Shown here piece after piece: positions 52,271 through 62,221 of a DNA stretch of 64,000 bases. This DNA is from an uncultured Eubacterium sp. (GTDB lineage: Bacteria > Bacillota > Clostridia > Lachnospirales > Lachnospiraceae): assembly GCA_910586225.1 (NCBI GenBank), contig CAJUIL010000011.1, positions 37,113-101,112 on the forward strand, written 5' to 3'. Each line of letters opens with the position of its first letter. Positions within the stretch are counted from its first letter, which is position 1. Under the pieces are notes generated by a model, which was not told where the DNA came from, ran no database searches, and saw nothing but the letters and a program-made list of their open reading frames with translations. Both the position numbers and the translations under genes were made by a program.

Positions 52271-53980
52271 TTGCGTATGGAGAAAAAATTGCCGATAGGA
52301 ATGGAAAATTTTGAGGATATCCGTACCGAGGGCTTTTACTATGTGGATAAAACAGGGTTTATCAAGGAATTGCTGCAGAACTGGGGAAAAGTGAACCTGT
52401 TTACGCGTCCAAGAAGATTTGGAAAATCTCTGAATATGAATATGTTGAAATACTTTTTATCTTATGGCTGCAACAGCAGGCTGTTTGAAGGGCTGGAAAT
52501 TGCAGGTGAGACAAAGCTGTGCAGAGAGTATATGGGGAAGTTTCCGGTTATTTTTATTAGTCTTAAGGACGTTGCGGGCAGGGATTATCGGTCAGCGCGG
52601 AATATGCTGAGCATGGTGATCGGACGCGAAGCGATGCGGTTTGCGTTTTTGCTGGAGAGCAGCCAGATTTCCGAGCGGGAAAAGAAGAGCTATGAAAGGC
52701 TTCTGCAGATAGAGGAGACAGGTGCGCAGGAATTTGGGATGTCAGACGAAGTGCTCGCAGCAAGCTTACAGCTGCTATGCAGCTTGCTGCACAAGCATTA
52801 TGGAAAAAAAGCTGTTCTTTTAATGGATGAATATGATGTGCCGTTAGATAAAGCGCAGCAGGAAGGGTATTATGATGAAATGGTTGCCCTGCTTAGAAAC
52901 CTGTTCAGTCAGTCGTTAAAAACAAACGATGGGCTGTATTTTGCGGTTCTGACGGGGTGTCTGCGGATTGCGAAGGTAAGCATTTTTACCGGATTGAATA
53001 ACTTGAATGTTATGACCATCACAAACGTGAGATTTAGCCGCTGCTTCGGGTTTTTGGACGAAGAAGTAGAGGAAATGCTGGTGTATTATGGGCTTGAGGA
53101 TAAATTTGATCTGGTGAGAGAATGGTATGACGGATACTGCTTTGGCAATTCGCGGATTTATTGTCCGTGGGATGTGATTAATTATATTTACTTGCTGCGT
53201 GCAGAGCCGTATGCGCTTCCAAAAGCTTTTTGGATCCATACAAGCGGAAATGATATGATACAGAAATTTTTAGAAAAGGCCGACCAGAGTACGAGATATG
53301 AGCTGGAACGGCTCGTGAACGGGGAAAACATCGCAAAAAGGCTTGATCAGGAGCTGACATACCAAGAGTTGTATCAGTCGATTGACAATTTGTGGAGTGT
53401 CCTTTTTACGACCGGGTATTTGACACAGCGCGGTACAGAAGATGGAGAAATCTATCAGCTGGCGATACCAAACCAGGAAATCCGCCAGATTTTTATCCGC
53501 TGTTTTTTTGATTGGTTTCGAAAAGAGACAAATAAGGATACTGTAAGTCTGGAGGCGTTTTGCGGGGCGTTTGTGAGAGCAGATGCGCAAACAATAGAAA
53601 AACAGCTGTGCTCGTATTTAAAAAAAACGATCAGCATTCGTGATACAGGTGCAAAAAAGGGCAGTAAGGAGAATTTTTATCATGGTATTTTGCTTGGATT
53701 GCTCGGTTATCGAGGCGACTGGCGTGTGATTTCCAATGCGGAAGCGGGCCTTGGCTATAGCGATATTTTGATCGAGATCGAAGAGGAACAGATTGGCATC
53801 ATCATTGAGGTGAAATATCCAGCTGGAGGAAATCTGGAAGCAGGCTGCAAAAAGGCGCTGCAGCAGATAAAGGAAATGGATTATGAGGACAGATTGCGTC
53901 AGGATGGGATGGAGACGATTTTAAAATATGGGATTGCCTGTTTCAAAAAAAGCTGCAGGGTCATTTTGGAGCGTCAGTAA
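52271..53980 (+). CDS. AAA-ATPase-like/PD-(D/E)XK nuclease (DUF1703-type) protein
   Basis: A protein of about 569 residues with an N-terminal AAA-like NTPase: LPIGMENFEDIR, YYVDKTGFIKEL, P-loop-like TRPRRFGKSLNMNML and acidic AVLLMDEYDVPL. The C-terminal PD-(D/E)XK nuclease part has DILIEIEEEQIGIIIEVKY. This family is abundant and multi-copy in Clostridia and Bacteroidetes; its role is unsettled and it behaves like a mobile or addictive gene. TTG 52271 is 8 bases from AAAAGGAG; ATG 52277 is the other option. A C-terminal scrap of a relative sits at 32995. Confidence 0.85.
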   Translation: MRMEKKLPIGMENFEDIRTEGFYYVDKTGFIKELLQNWGKVNLFTRPRRFGKSLNMNMLKYFLSYGCNSRLFEGLEIAGETKLCREYMGKFPVIFISLKDVAGRDYRSARNMLSMVIGREAMRFAFLLESSQISEREKKSYERLLQIEETGAQEFGMSDEVLAASLQLLCSLLHKHYGKKAVLLMDEYDVPLDKAQQEGYYDEMVALLRNLFSQSLKTNDGLYFAVLTGCLRIAKVSIFTGLNNLNVMTITNVRFSRCFGFLDEEVEEMLVYYGLEDKFDLVREWYDGYCFGNSRIYCPWDVINYIYLLRAEPYALPKAFWIHTSGNDMIQKFLEKADQSTRYELERLVNGENIAKRLDQELTYQELYQSIDNLWSVLFTTGYLTQRGTEDGEIYQLAIPNQEIRQIFIRCFFDWFRKETNKDTVSLEAFCGAFVRADAQTIEKQLCSYLKKTISIRDTGAKKGSKENFYHGILLGLLGYRGDWRVISNAEAGLGYSDILIEIEEEQIGIIIEVKYPAGGNLEAGCKKALQQIKEMDYEDRLRQDGMETILKYGIACFKKSCRVILERQ

Positions 53981-54002
53981 TTTGTCAATTTTTTAACAGT
54001 TC

Positions 54003-54031
54003 TTGTATATTCGTAAAGCAAGGTTTATAAT
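54003..54031 (+). promoter_or_regulatory. Promoter of ackA
   Basis: TTGTAT (54003-54008), 17-bp spacer, TATAAT (54026-54031). Confidence 0.75.
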
Positions 54032-54082
54032 AAATATCATTATGTATCAAATATTATTTATAGAAGAAAAAGGAGAAAGAAC

Positions 54083-55273
54083 ATGATTGTATTAGTCATT
54101 AACTGCGGCAGCTCTTCTTTGAAATATCAGGTGATCGATTCTGATACGGAAGGCGTGCTTGCAAAGGGCTTATGTGAGCGGATCGGCATAGACGGAAGGC
54201 TGGTGTATCAGCCGGCCGGCGGCGAAAAAGAGATTACGGAGTCTGCAATGCCAACGCATAAGCAGGCGATCCAGATGGTGATTGACGCGCTTGTAAATGA
54301 AAAAACAGGCATTATGAAAAGCCTTGACGAGATTGGCGCAGTCGGACACCGGGTAGTACATGGAGGGGAAAAGTTTGCGGCCTCCGCGATCATTACCGAT
54401 GAAATGCTTGCGGCTGTGGAAGAATGCTCAGACCTGGCTCCGCTGCATAATCCGGCTAATTTGATCGGTATACGGGCGTGTCAGGAATTAATGCCGAATA
54501 CGCCGATGGTCGGTGTGTTCGATACGGCGTTCCACCAGACGATGCCAAAGGAAGCTTATTTGTACGGGGTGCCATATGAATATTATGAGAATTACGCGGT
54601 ACGTAAATACGGCTTCCACGGCACGAGCCACAGCTATGTATCCAAGCGGGCGGCGGCTATTTTGGACAAGCCGTATGAATCGTTAAAGACGATCGTATGC
54701 CATCTTGGCAACGGCGCTTCGGTCTGCGCGGTGAAAAACGGGCATTCTGTAGATACATCGATGGGGCTTTCACCGCTGGAGGGGCTTGTAATGGGAACCC
54801 GTTCCGGTGATATCGATCCTTCTGCTTTGGAATATATTGCGAAAAAAGAACAGCTGGATCTGGCAGGCGTTTTGAATGTGTTAAATAAAAAATCCGGCGT
54901 TATGGGTTTGTCTGGCGTTTCTTCGGATTTCCGCGACCTGGAGGAGGCGGAGCAGGCTGGAAACGAGCGTGCGGCGATGGCGCAGCAGGTGTTTAATTAC
55001 CGTGTTGTAAAATATATAGGCGCTTATGTGGCAGCTATGAACGGAGTGGACTGTATTTGCTTTACAGCAGGGCTTGGTGAAAATAATGCCGTGGTACGCA
55101 GGCAGATCTGCGAATATCTTGGGTATCTGGGCATCCAGATTGACGAGGAGGCAAACAAGAAACGGGGAGAAGAGGTCGTGATCTCTACACCGGACTCCAA
55201 GGTCAAAGTACTTGTTGTCCCGACAAATGAGGAGCTTGCGATCGCGCGCGAAACAGTAGCTTTGACAGAGTAG
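54083..55273 (+). CDS. ackA: Acetate kinase
   Basis: Converts acetyl phosphate and ADP to acetate and ATP, the energy-yielding step of acetate fermentation. The 396-residue product has VLVINCGSSSLKYQVID, the catalytic-Asp region VGVFDTAFH, KYGFHGTSH, VCHLGNGAS and the adenosine-site GLGENN. Length is normal. pta is not adjacent. Start ATG 54083 with AAAGGAG. Confidence 0.97.
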   Translation: MIVLVINCGSSSLKYQVIDSDTEGVLAKGLCERIGIDGRLVYQPAGGEKEITESAMPTHKQAIQMVIDALVNEKTGIMKSLDEIGAVGHRVVHGGEKFAASAIITDEMLAAVEECSDLAPLHNPANLIGIRACQELMPNTPMVGVFDTAFHQTMPKEAYLYGVPYEYYENYAVRKYGFHGTSHSYVSKRAAAILDKPYESLKTIVCHLGNGASVCAVKNGHSVDTSMGLSPLEGLVMGTRSGDIDPSALEYIAKKEQLDLAGVLNVLNKKSGVMGLSGVSSDFRDLEEAEQAGNERAAMAQQVFNYRVVKYIGAYVAAMNGVDCICFTAGLGENNAVVRRQICEYLGYLGIQIDEEANKKRGEEVVISTPDSKVKVLVVPTNEELAIARETVALTE

Positions 55274-55304
55274 CGCGGATCAGAAAAATAAATGGATTTA
55301 TATA

Positions 55305-55333
55305 TTGACAAATAAATCACATTTCGTTATACT
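55305..55333 (+). promoter_or_regulatory. Promoter of the yceD-rpmF operon
   Basis: TTGACA (55305-55310), 17-bp spacer, TATACT (55328-55333). Confidence 0.75.
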
Positions 55334-55400
55334 TTTTTCGTGTATGTTTGAGGGCCTGCCAAAATCAGGCATTCAGACCTGGCTCAGAATAGGAGGTTCC

Positions 55401-55949
55401 ATGATTTTAGATTTATCAGCATTTTATACGAACTGGAATGCATCCGGGGAAAAAGAAATACATCTGGATATGGATGCGGTCGAATCTAAAATGGGTGTAT
55501 TTCCTGTTTTAAAAAAAGAACCATTCAAACTGCATCTTACGAACGAGGAGAACAGGCGGCTGCATATCCGTGGTGAGTTGGATGTCACGTTATCCGTTCC
55601 ATGTGACCGTTGTCTGACGGAGGTTGCGACTCCGCTGCATCTGGTGATCGATAAAACGCTACCGATCGAGGATGAACAAGAGGCGGTGTCTGCTGATCCG
55701 CAGGAGGATGAGGATCAGCTGGAACAGTTGGAATATATGAATGGCTGTCAGCTTGACGCAGACCGGCTGGTTTATGGGGAAATCCTGTTCGCATGGCCGG
55801 CGAAGGTGTTGTGCAGGGAGGACTGCAGAGGAATCTGCGCAAAATGCGGCGCAAATCTGAATGAAACAGACTGCGGCTGCGACCAGACCGTACCAGACCC
55901 GCGGATGGCGGCATTTCAAGATGTATTTAACAAGTTTAAGGAGGTGTAA
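55401..55949 (+). CDS. yceD: DUF177 (YceD-type) protein
   Basis: A 182-residue DUF177 protein: PFKLHLTNEENRRLHIRGEL, then the conserved VPCDRCL and a Cys-rich end (CREDCRGICAKCG, CGCDQ) that could bind zinc. It lies directly before rpmF, as in most bacteria, and YceD has been tied to large-subunit rRNA or L32 biogenesis. ATG 55401 has AGGAGG four bases upstream; the longer frame starts at the promoter and is not real. Confidence 0.9.
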   Translation: MILDLSAFYTNWNASGEKEIHLDMDAVESKMGVFPVLKKEPFKLHLTNEENRRLHIRGELDVTLSVPCDRCLTEVATPLHLVIDKTLPIEDEQEAVSADPQEDEDQLEQLEYMNGCQLDADRLVYGEILFAWPAKVLCREDCRGICAKCGANLNETDCGCDQTVPDPRMAAFQDVFNKFKEV

Positions 55950-55953
55950 ACAG

Positions 55954-56133
55954 ATGTCTATTTGTCCAAAAAATAAAACTTCAAAAAGCAGAAGAGATAA
56001 AAGAAGAGCAAACTGGAAAATGACGGCTCCTACATTAGTAAAATGCAGCAAGTGCGGCGAGCTTATGATACCGCACCGGGTATGCAAAAACTGTGGGACT
56101 TATAACAAAAAAGAAATTATTGCGGTTGATTAA
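55954..56133 (+). CDS. rpmF: 50S ribosomal protein L32
   Basis: A 59-residue L32 with SICPKNKTSKSRRDKRRAN and zinc-binding CSKC...CKNC (zinc-containing form). Start ATG 55954 has AAGGAGG nine bases upstream, 4 bp after yceD. Confidence 0.96.
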   Translation: MSICPKNKTSKSRRDKRRANWKMTAPTLVKCSKCGELMIPHRVCKNCGTYNKKEIIAVD

Positions 56134-56139
56134 AAAGGA

Positions 56140-56184
56140 AAAAGAAAGACTTTGTGCTGTGTACAGGAGGTCTTTCTTTTTTTT
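56140..56184 (+). terminator. Intrinsic terminator of yceD-rpmF
   Basis: AAAGAAAGAC (56141-56150) pairs with GTCTTTCTTT (56170-56179), and a long T-run continues past the stem. Confidence 0.85.
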
Positions 56185-56204
56185 CAGAATAAGGAGGGCG
56201 GGAA

Positions 56205-56387
56205 ATGCCGGCAAACGAAAAAGAATATAACGGAAATCTGTTTGACCAGCTGTCTATTTTAGAAGAGATCGAAGAGGTTGCGGCAAAAACGAATGATATA
56301 GAAGAGGTCCTGCGCACAGTGGAAAAGCTGAAAAAAAGGGTAAACCGTAAACTTTATCAGAAGCCGCCGCTGGTGGAGGAGTTTTAG
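56205..56387 (+). CDS. Small hypothetical protein, 60 aa
   Basis: A 60-residue acidic-then-basic helical protein: NGNLFDQLSILEEIEEVAA, IEEVLRTVEKLKKRVNRKL. It has a strong ribosome site (AAGGAGG) and lies between rpmF and plsX. No domain was recognised; the heptad-like spacing of Leu and Ile suggests a coiled coil. Confidence 0.65.
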   Translation: MPANEKEYNGNLFDQLSILEEIEEVAAKTNDIEEVLRTVEKLKKRVNRKLYQKPPLVEEF

Positions 56388-56449
56388 GCCGCAGAAAAGA
56401 CGGTTTATTATGCATGGCCTGGAGCGGCTCATTTTCTTTGATTTTTTTA

Positions 56450-56478
56450 TTGATTTCTAATATTACATATAGTATATT
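56450..56478 (+). promoter_or_regulatory. Promoter of plsX
   Basis: TTGATT (56450-56455), 17-bp spacer, TATATT (56473-56478). No FapR-type operator was seen. Confidence 0.55.
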
Positions 56479-56553
56479 GTAAATGATTTGTAATAGTTCA
56501 AAAATTTTGAATGCCTGCCAGTATATGGATGTGCAGGGCAGCAGGAGGATTTC

Positions 56554-57585
56554 ATGAGTACAAATGTCAGAGTTGTCGTTGACGCGATGGGCGGGGACAA
56601 TGCGCCCGGCGAGATCGTCAAGGGGGCGTTAATGGCGTTGGAAGCGCAGAAAAATCTGACGCTTATTTTTACCGGGCGTAAAAAACCTCTGGAAGCGGAG
56701 CTGAAAAAATATTCGTATGACGCAGACCGTGTAGAAACTGTCTTTGCGGAAGAGGTGATTGAAATGGCGGAACCTCCGGTTGCGGCAATCCGTAAGAAAA
56801 AGGACTCGTCGATCGTAGTCGGGCTGAATATGGTAAAACGCCAAGAAGCGGATGCTTTTGTTTCTGCAGGCAGTACCGGGGCTGTTTTGGCAGGCGGGCA
56901 GCTGATCGTCGGCAGGTTAAAGGGCGTGGAGCGTCCGCCGCTTGCACCACTGATCCCTACGGCCAATGGAGTGTCACTGCTGATCGACTGTGGGGCGAAC
57001 GTAGACGCCAGAGCGTCCCAGCTTGTGCAGTTTGCGAAAATGGGTTCGATTTATATGGAGCGTGTCGTTGGTGTGAAGCGGCCGCGTGTGGCGATTGTCA
57101 ATATCGGTGCGGAGGAGGAAAAGGGCAACGCGCTCGTAAAAGAAACGATGCCTCTGCTCAAGGAATGCAAGGAGATCCATTTTATCGGCAGCATTGAAGC
57201 GCGCGATATCCCGTATGGCGCTGCGGATGTCATTGTGTGCGAGGCATTTGTAGGCAATGTCATTTTAAAGCTGTATGAGGGGACAAGCTCGATGCTGCTA
57301 CAGCAGGTGAAACGTACGCTGTTAAGCTCACTGCAGACGAAGTTGGGGGCACTGCTCATTAAGCCTGCCTTAAAGAAAACGCTCAAAGGCTTTGACGCTT
57401 CCCAGTATGGCGGCGCGCCGATGCTTGGGTTAAAGGGGCTGGTTGTAAAGACACACGGGAGCGCCAAGGCAGCAGAAGTCAGACAATCCGTGATACAGTG
57501 CGTGCATTTTTCCAAACAGAGGATCAATGAAAAGATCAGCAAGCAGCTTGCGGCTGATACAACGTCTGAATCGCGTGAAGCCTAA
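56554..57585 (+). CDS. plsX: Phosphate acyltransferase PlsX
   Basis: Makes acyl-phosphate from acyl-ACP and phosphate for phospholipid synthesis. The 343-residue product begins VVVDAMGGDNAPGEIVKGAL and has VSAGSTGAVLAGG, LIDCGANVDARASQLVQFA and MLGLKGLVVKTHGSA, all PlsX signatures. Followed by acpP, its acyl carrier partner. Confidence 0.96.
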   Translation: MSTNVRVVVDAMGGDNAPGEIVKGALMALEAQKNLTLIFTGRKKPLEAELKKYSYDADRVETVFAEEVIEMAEPPVAAIRKKKDSSIVVGLNMVKRQEADAFVSAGSTGAVLAGGQLIVGRLKGVERPPLAPLIPTANGVSLLIDCGANVDARASQLVQFAKMGSIYMERVVGVKRPRVAIVNIGAEEEKGNALVKETMPLLKECKEIHFIGSIEARDIPYGAADVIVCEAFVGNVILKLYEGTSSMLLQQVKRTLLSSLQTKLGALLIKPALKKTLKGFDASQYGGAPMLGLKGLVVKTHGSAKAAEVRQSVIQCVHFSKQRINEKISKQLAADTTSESREA

Positions 57586-57618
57586 TAGAGCAAAATGATA
57601 AAGGAGGAGAGAAGAGTC

Positions 57619-57849
57619 ATGGAATTCGACAAGATCAAAAAAATCATTGCGGAAGTATTAAATGTGGATGAGGAAGAGATCACCATGGATACGACTTTTG
57701 TAGATGATCTTGGTGCCGATTCACTGGATGTGTTCCAGATCATTATGGGCATTGAGGAAGAATTTGATATCGAAATCGCTAATGAGGAATCCGAAAAGAT
57801 CGCGACTGTTGGCGATGCCGTAGAGCAGATTAAAAATGCATTAAACTAA
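57619..57849 (+). CDS. acpP: Acyl carrier protein
   Basis: A 76-residue ACP with the 4'-phosphopantetheine serine in LGADSLDVFQ, preceded by the acidic helix II context. Start ATG 57619 with AAGGAGG; a longer in-frame start at 57595 precedes the ribosome site. It lies between plsX and rnc, the classic order. Confidence 0.96.
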   Translation: MEFDKIKKIIAEVLNVDEEEITMDTTFVDDLGADSLDVFQIIMGIEEEFDIEIANEESEKIATVGDAVEQIKNALN

Positions 57850-57854
57850 TGGGA

Positions 57855-57896
57855 AAGGGTGTTTTGAGACGATGGCAGTTGTTTTAAAACACCCTT
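57855..57896 (+). terminator. Hairpin after acpP, possible terminator
   Basis: AAGGGTGTTTT (57855-57865) and AAAACACCCTT (57886-57896) are exact complements with a 20-base loop. The T-run is weak, so partial readthrough into rnc is likely. Confidence 0.55.
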
Positions 57897-57948
57897 GCAA
57901 TTTGAAGGTCAAAACGATGATAGCACAGAAAAAAGAAAGCAGGTAATT

Positions 57949-58635
57949 ATGGATAAACAGTTAGAATTTCAACAGGTCATCGGCTATGAATTTCATGATG
58001 CGGGCCTTTTACGGCAGGCGCTTACACACAGCTCCTATGCCAATGAAAAACGGATGAGAAAGCATTCAGATAATGAGCGGCTGGAATTTTTGGGCGACGC
58101 GGTGTTGGAGATCATAACGAGCGAGTATTTGTATCATCATTATCCGGATCTGCCGGAAGGGGAACTTACAAAAATGCGCGCCAGCCTTGTATGTGAAACG
58201 GCGCTTGCCTATTGTACAAAGCAGCTGCAGCTAGGAGAATATCTGCTGCTTGGCCGGGGCGAGGACCAGACCGGGGGCAGAAAGCGCAGCTCGATCTTAT
58301 CTGATGCGCTGGAAGCGGTCATCGGGGCAATTTATCTGGATGGTGGTTTTGCTAGTGCAAAAGAGTTTATCCTAAAATTTATCCTGACGGACATTGCGCA
58401 TAAGCAGCTCTTTTACGATAGCAAGACTATCCTGCAGGAGACGGTGCAGGGGCGCGGATTGGGCGCGATCCGCTATCAGCTGTCCGGAGAAAGCGGGCCG
58501 GATCATGACAAGATTTTTGAAGTGGAGCTTTGGATCGGGGAGCGCCGTACAAGCAGCGGGGAAGGACATACAAAAAAAGCGGCGGAGCAGGATGCGGCGT
58601 ACAAGGCGCTGCTTAAGCTAAAAGTCAGCCCGTAA
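57949..58635 (+). CDS. rnc: Ribonuclease III
   Basis: Cuts double-stranded RNA in rRNA and mRNA processing. The 228-residue product has the nuclease signature NERLEFLGDAVLEI with catalytic acidic residues, SDALEAVIGAIYLDGG, and a C-terminal double-stranded RNA-binding domain (QETVQGRGLGAIRYQLS and GEGHTKKAAEQDAA). Start ATG 57949 near AGCAGG; ATG 57895 overlaps the hairpin and has no ribosome site. Confidence 0.95.
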   Translation: MDKQLEFQQVIGYEFHDAGLLRQALTHSSYANEKRMRKHSDNERLEFLGDAVLEIITSEYLYHHYPDLPEGELTKMRASLVCETALAYCTKQLQLGEYLLLGRGEDQTGGRKRSSILSDALEAVIGAIYLDGGFASAKEFILKFILTDIAHKQLFYDSKTILQETVQGRGLGAIRYQLSGESGPDHDKIFEVELWIGERRTSSGEGHTKKAAEQDAAYKALLKLKVSP

Positions 58636-58650
58636 CAGAAAGGTAAGATC

Positions 58651-61600
58651 ATGTATTTAAAAAGCATAGAGGTGCATGGCTTTAAGTCGTTTGCGAATAA
58701 GATTGTGTTTGATTTTCACAACGGGATCACGGGGATCGTAGGACCGAACGGGAGCGGGAAGAGCAACGTGGCGGACGCGGTCCGGTGGGTGCTTGGCGAG
58801 CAAAGCGCGAAGCAGCTGCGCGGGGCAAGTATGCAGGATGTTATTTTTGCCGGAACAGAGAACCGCAGGCCGGTCAGCTATGCGTATGTGGCGATCACGC
58901 TGGACAATACGGATCATGTGCTGCCTGTGGAATATGAGGAGGTTACCGTTGCGCGGCGCGTTTACCGTTCCGGAGAGAGCGAATACCTGTTAAACGGAAG
59001 CGCCTGCCGTCTAAAGGATGTATCAGAGCTTTTTTACGATACGGGTATCGGCAAGGAAGGATATTCGATCATCGGGCAGGGACAGATTGAGCGGATCTTA
59101 AGCGGTAAGCCGGAAGAGCGGCGGGAGCTGTTTGACGAGGCGGCTGGGATCGTAAAGTTCAAGCGCCGAAAGAGCGATACGCAGAAAAAGCTGGAGCATG
59201 AGCGGGAAAATATGGTGCGTATCCACGATATCCTGACCGAGCTGGAGCGTCAGGTCGTTCCGCTGGAAAAACAGTCGGAAAAGGCGAAGGTCTATATCAA
59301 AAAAAAGGACGAATTAAAAGTATTCGAGGTCAATCTGTTTCTGATGGAGCTGGAGCGCATCCAGCAGCAGGCAAAGGAAACGGAAGAAAAGTACCAGATT
59401 GCAGACGCGCAGCTAAAGGAAACAGAATCGCAGTTTGAGCAGGCGCGTACCGAGTATGAACGGCTTACAGACTCTCTGGAGCAGGCGGAGACGGAAATTA
59501 CACAGGTACGGGACAAAATCAGCGGCTCGGCAGTCCAAAAAGGAAAGCTGGAAGGCGAGGTAAACGTCTTATTAGAACAGATCCATACCGCAAGGATGTC
59601 ACAGGAGCACTATCAAAACCGCAAGGAAGCGATTGAAAAGGACAGCGCCGAGCGTCAAAAAAGCAGGCAGGAATATGAAAAGCAAAAATCCGCCTTAGAT
59701 GAAGGGCTGGCGGCGATGGTCGCTAAGCGAGAGGAAGCGCAGCAGCGTTTGGAGCAGATACGCGGACGTATCGCTGCCTGCAACGAAACGATAGAGCGCG
59801 GGAAAAATGAGATCATCGAGCTGTTAAATCATAAAGGTTCGTTAAAAGGACAGCAGCAGAAGCTAGAACTTATGATGGAGCAGACAAATATCCGCAATGC
59901 TGAGCTAAATCAGCGCAAGCTGCGTGCAAAAAGCGAGGAAGCGGATTTGGAATCGGTCATCGTAAAGCACCGGGAAACGCTTCAAATGCTGGAAGAGCGC
60001 ATTGCGCAGCTGCAAAAGGCGGAGCTTGAATATGCAGACAGACAGCAGGAGGTAAGCCGCAGCATAGAGGATACGCGCAGGGAACTGGACCAGACAGCCA
60101 CGCAGTATCATCAGGCGCAGTCCCGCCTGGAAACGATGCGCAACATTGCCGAGCGATATGATGGCTATGGCAACAGCATCCGCCGCGTGATGGAGCAAAA
60201 AGCAGGCGAGCCGGGCATTCACGGCGTTGTAGCGGATCTGATCAAGGTAGAGAAAAAATATGAGACTGCGATCGAAACGGCGCTGGGCGGCAGTATCCAG
60301 AATATCGTAACCGCAGATGAGGAAACGGCGAAAAAGATGGTCCGGTATTTAAAGGAAAAAAAGTACGGCCGCGCGACATTTCTGCCGTTAACGAGTGTGA
60401 GCGGCAAACATACGAACCGTAATGAACGGGCGCTGGACGCGGATGGTGTGATCGGTATGGCGGATACGCTCGTTGCGGCAGATCCCGCCTATGAGGGAGT
60501 CATCTCTTATCTTCTGGGACGCATTTTTGTGGTTGACCATATTGACCATGCGGTACGGCTGGCCAGGGAGTTTCATTATTCGCTGAATATCGTGACGCTG
60601 GAGGGCGAACACCTAATGCCAGGCGGGTCGATCTCAGGCGGTGCGTTTAAAAACAGCAGCAACCTCCTAGGGCGCAAGCGGGAGCTGGAGGAGCTGCAGA
60701 CTACGGTAAAGCAGCTGGATGCGCAGCGCAGCCGCCTGCAGGATAAAATGAAGGAGCTGACAAACAGGCAGGAGCTACTGCGTAAGGAGCAGGAGGAAAA
60801 CAAATCGGTCGGCCAGCAGGCATATTTGGAACAGAATACGGCAAAAATAAATTTAGACCGTGTGATGGAACAGAAATACGAAAGCCAAAGGGCAGCGCAG
60901 TCTTTGGCGGCGCAGACAAAGGAACTGGAGCAGCAAAAGGAGCAGCTTCACGCAGAATGCGCCAAAGTTGCGGCACAGCTGGAGGAGGTAACCGCAAAGG
61001 AGCAGCAGATCAACGATGGATCGTCTGCTGCGCAAAAGGAGCTGGATACGCATCTGAACGCTGAGCAGGAGGCCGCAGAGGAATTGTCGCAAAGCCAGAT
61101 GGAGGAAGCGAATGTTAGCCAGCAGGCCGGATTTATCGATGAGAATATAAAACGTCTGGATACGGAGCTGGACAAGCTGCGCGGAGAGCTGTTGCAGCTG
61201 GAGGGCGGCGCGCACAGCGCGGATCTGGATGTCCAGGAAAAGGAGCGCACGATCGAACGTCTAAAGCAGGAGATCGAAGAAGCGGCATCTGGCAATACGC
61301 AGTATGAAAAAGAGTTAGAGGAACGGCTAAAACAGAAGGAAACGATGAGCGCGCAGCAAAAGGGATTTTTTGAAAGGCGCGAGGAGCTTTCGGAACGAAA
61401 AAGCGTACTGGACAAGGAAATCTTCCGCTTGAACAGCCAGAAGGAAAAGCTGGAGGAAACGAAGGAATCACAGACAAACTATATGTGGAGCGAATATGAG
61501 CTGACGCCGCACCAGGCAGTCAAGCTGCGCGATAGGAACTACGATGACCCGATGAAAACAAAAAGCCTGATCAAGCAGACAAAGGAGGACATCCGAAAGC

Positions 61601-62208
61601 TCGGCGACGTAAATGTCAACGCGATCGAGGAATACCGGGAGGTATCCGAGCGTTACCAGTTTTTAAAGACGCAGCATGATGATCTGATCCAGGCGGAACA
61701 AACATTGCTTGGCATTATCGAGGAGCTGGATACGGGGATGCGGACACAGTTTGCGGAAAAATTCGCCGAGATCCAACGGGAATTTGACAAAGCGTTCAAG
61801 CAGCTGTTCGGCGGCGGCAAGGGTACGCTGGAGCTTTCTGAGGATGAGGAAATCCTAGAATGCGGTATTCGGATCATTGCGCATCCTCCAGGCAAAAAGC
61901 TGCAGAATATGATGCAGCTTTCCGGCGGTGAGAAGGCTTTGACTGCGATCGCGCTGCTGTTTGCCATTCAGAATCTCAAGCCGTCTCCGTTTTGCCTGCT
62001 GGACGAAATCGAAGCGGCGCTGGACGACAGCAACGTAACCCGCTTTGCAAAATATTTACATAAGCTGACCCAGAACACGCAGTTTATCGTGATCACGCAC
62101 CGGCGCGGTACGATGACAGCAGCGGATCGTCTGTACGGAATTACGATGCAGGAGAAGGGCGTTTCTACGCTCGTATCGGTCAGCCTGATCGAAAATGATT
62201 TAAATTAA
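58651..62208 (+). CDS. smc: Chromosome segregation protein SMC
   Basis: The SMC condensin core subunit that organises and segregates the chromosome. The 1185-residue product has the Walker A GPNGSGKSNVADAVRW (about 32-47), long coiled coils (about 170-500 and 670-1000) around a hinge (about 510-650), then the ABC signature LSGGEKALTAIAL and Walker B PFCLLDEIEAALDD. Length is normal. It starts 15 bp after rnc, next to ftsY. Confidence 0.97.
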   Translation: MYLKSIEVHGFKSFANKIVFDFHNGITGIVGPNGSGKSNVADAVRWVLGEQSAKQLRGASMQDVIFAGTENRRPVSYAYVAITLDNTDHVLPVEYEEVTVARRVYRSGESEYLLNGSACRLKDVSELFYDTGIGKEGYSIIGQGQIERILSGKPEERRELFDEAAGIVKFKRRKSDTQKKLEHERENMVRIHDILTELERQVVPLEKQSEKAKVYIKKKDELKVFEVNLFLMELERIQQQAKETEEKYQIADAQLKETESQFEQARTEYERLTDSLEQAETEITQVRDKISGSAVQKGKLEGEVNVLLEQIHTARMSQEHYQNRKEAIEKDSAERQKSRQEYEKQKSALDEGLAAMVAKREEAQQRLEQIRGRIAACNETIERGKNEIIELLNHKGSLKGQQQKLELMMEQTNIRNAELNQRKLRAKSEEADLESVIVKHRETLQMLEERIAQLQKAELEYADRQQEVSRSIEDTRRELDQTATQYHQAQSRLETMRNIAERYDGYGNSIRRVMEQKAGEPGIHGVVADLIKVEKKYETAIETALGGSIQNIVTADEETAKKMVRYLKEKKYGRATFLPLTSVSGKHTNRNERALDADGVIGMADTLVAADPAYEGVISYLLGRIFVVDHIDHAVRLAREFHYSLNIVTLEGEHLMPGGSISGGAFKNSSNLLGRKRELEELQTTVKQLDAQRSRLQDKMKELTNRQELLRKEQEENKSVGQQAYLEQNTAKINLDRVMEQKYESQRAAQSLAAQTKELEQQKEQLHAECAKVAAQLEEVTAKEQQINDGSSAAQKELDTHLNAEQEAAEELSQSQMEEANVSQQAGFIDENIKRLDTELDKLRGELLQLEGGAHSADLDVQEKERTIERLKQEIEEAASGNTQYEKELEERLKQKETMSAQQKGFFERREELSERKSVLDKEIFRLNSQKEKLEETKESQTNYMWSEYELTPHQAVKLRDRNYDDPMKTKSLIKQTKEDIRKLGDVNVNAIEEYREVSERYQFLKTQHDDLIQAEQTLLGIIEELDTGMRTQFAEKFAEIQREFDKAFKQLFGGGKGTLELSEDEEILECGIRIIAHPPGKKLQNMMQLSGGEKALTAIALLFAIQNLKPSPFCLLDEIEAALDDSNVTRFAKYLHKLTQNTQFIVITHRRGTMTAADRLYGITMQEKGVSTLVSVSLIENDLN

Positions 62209-62221
62209 AGGAGTAATCAAA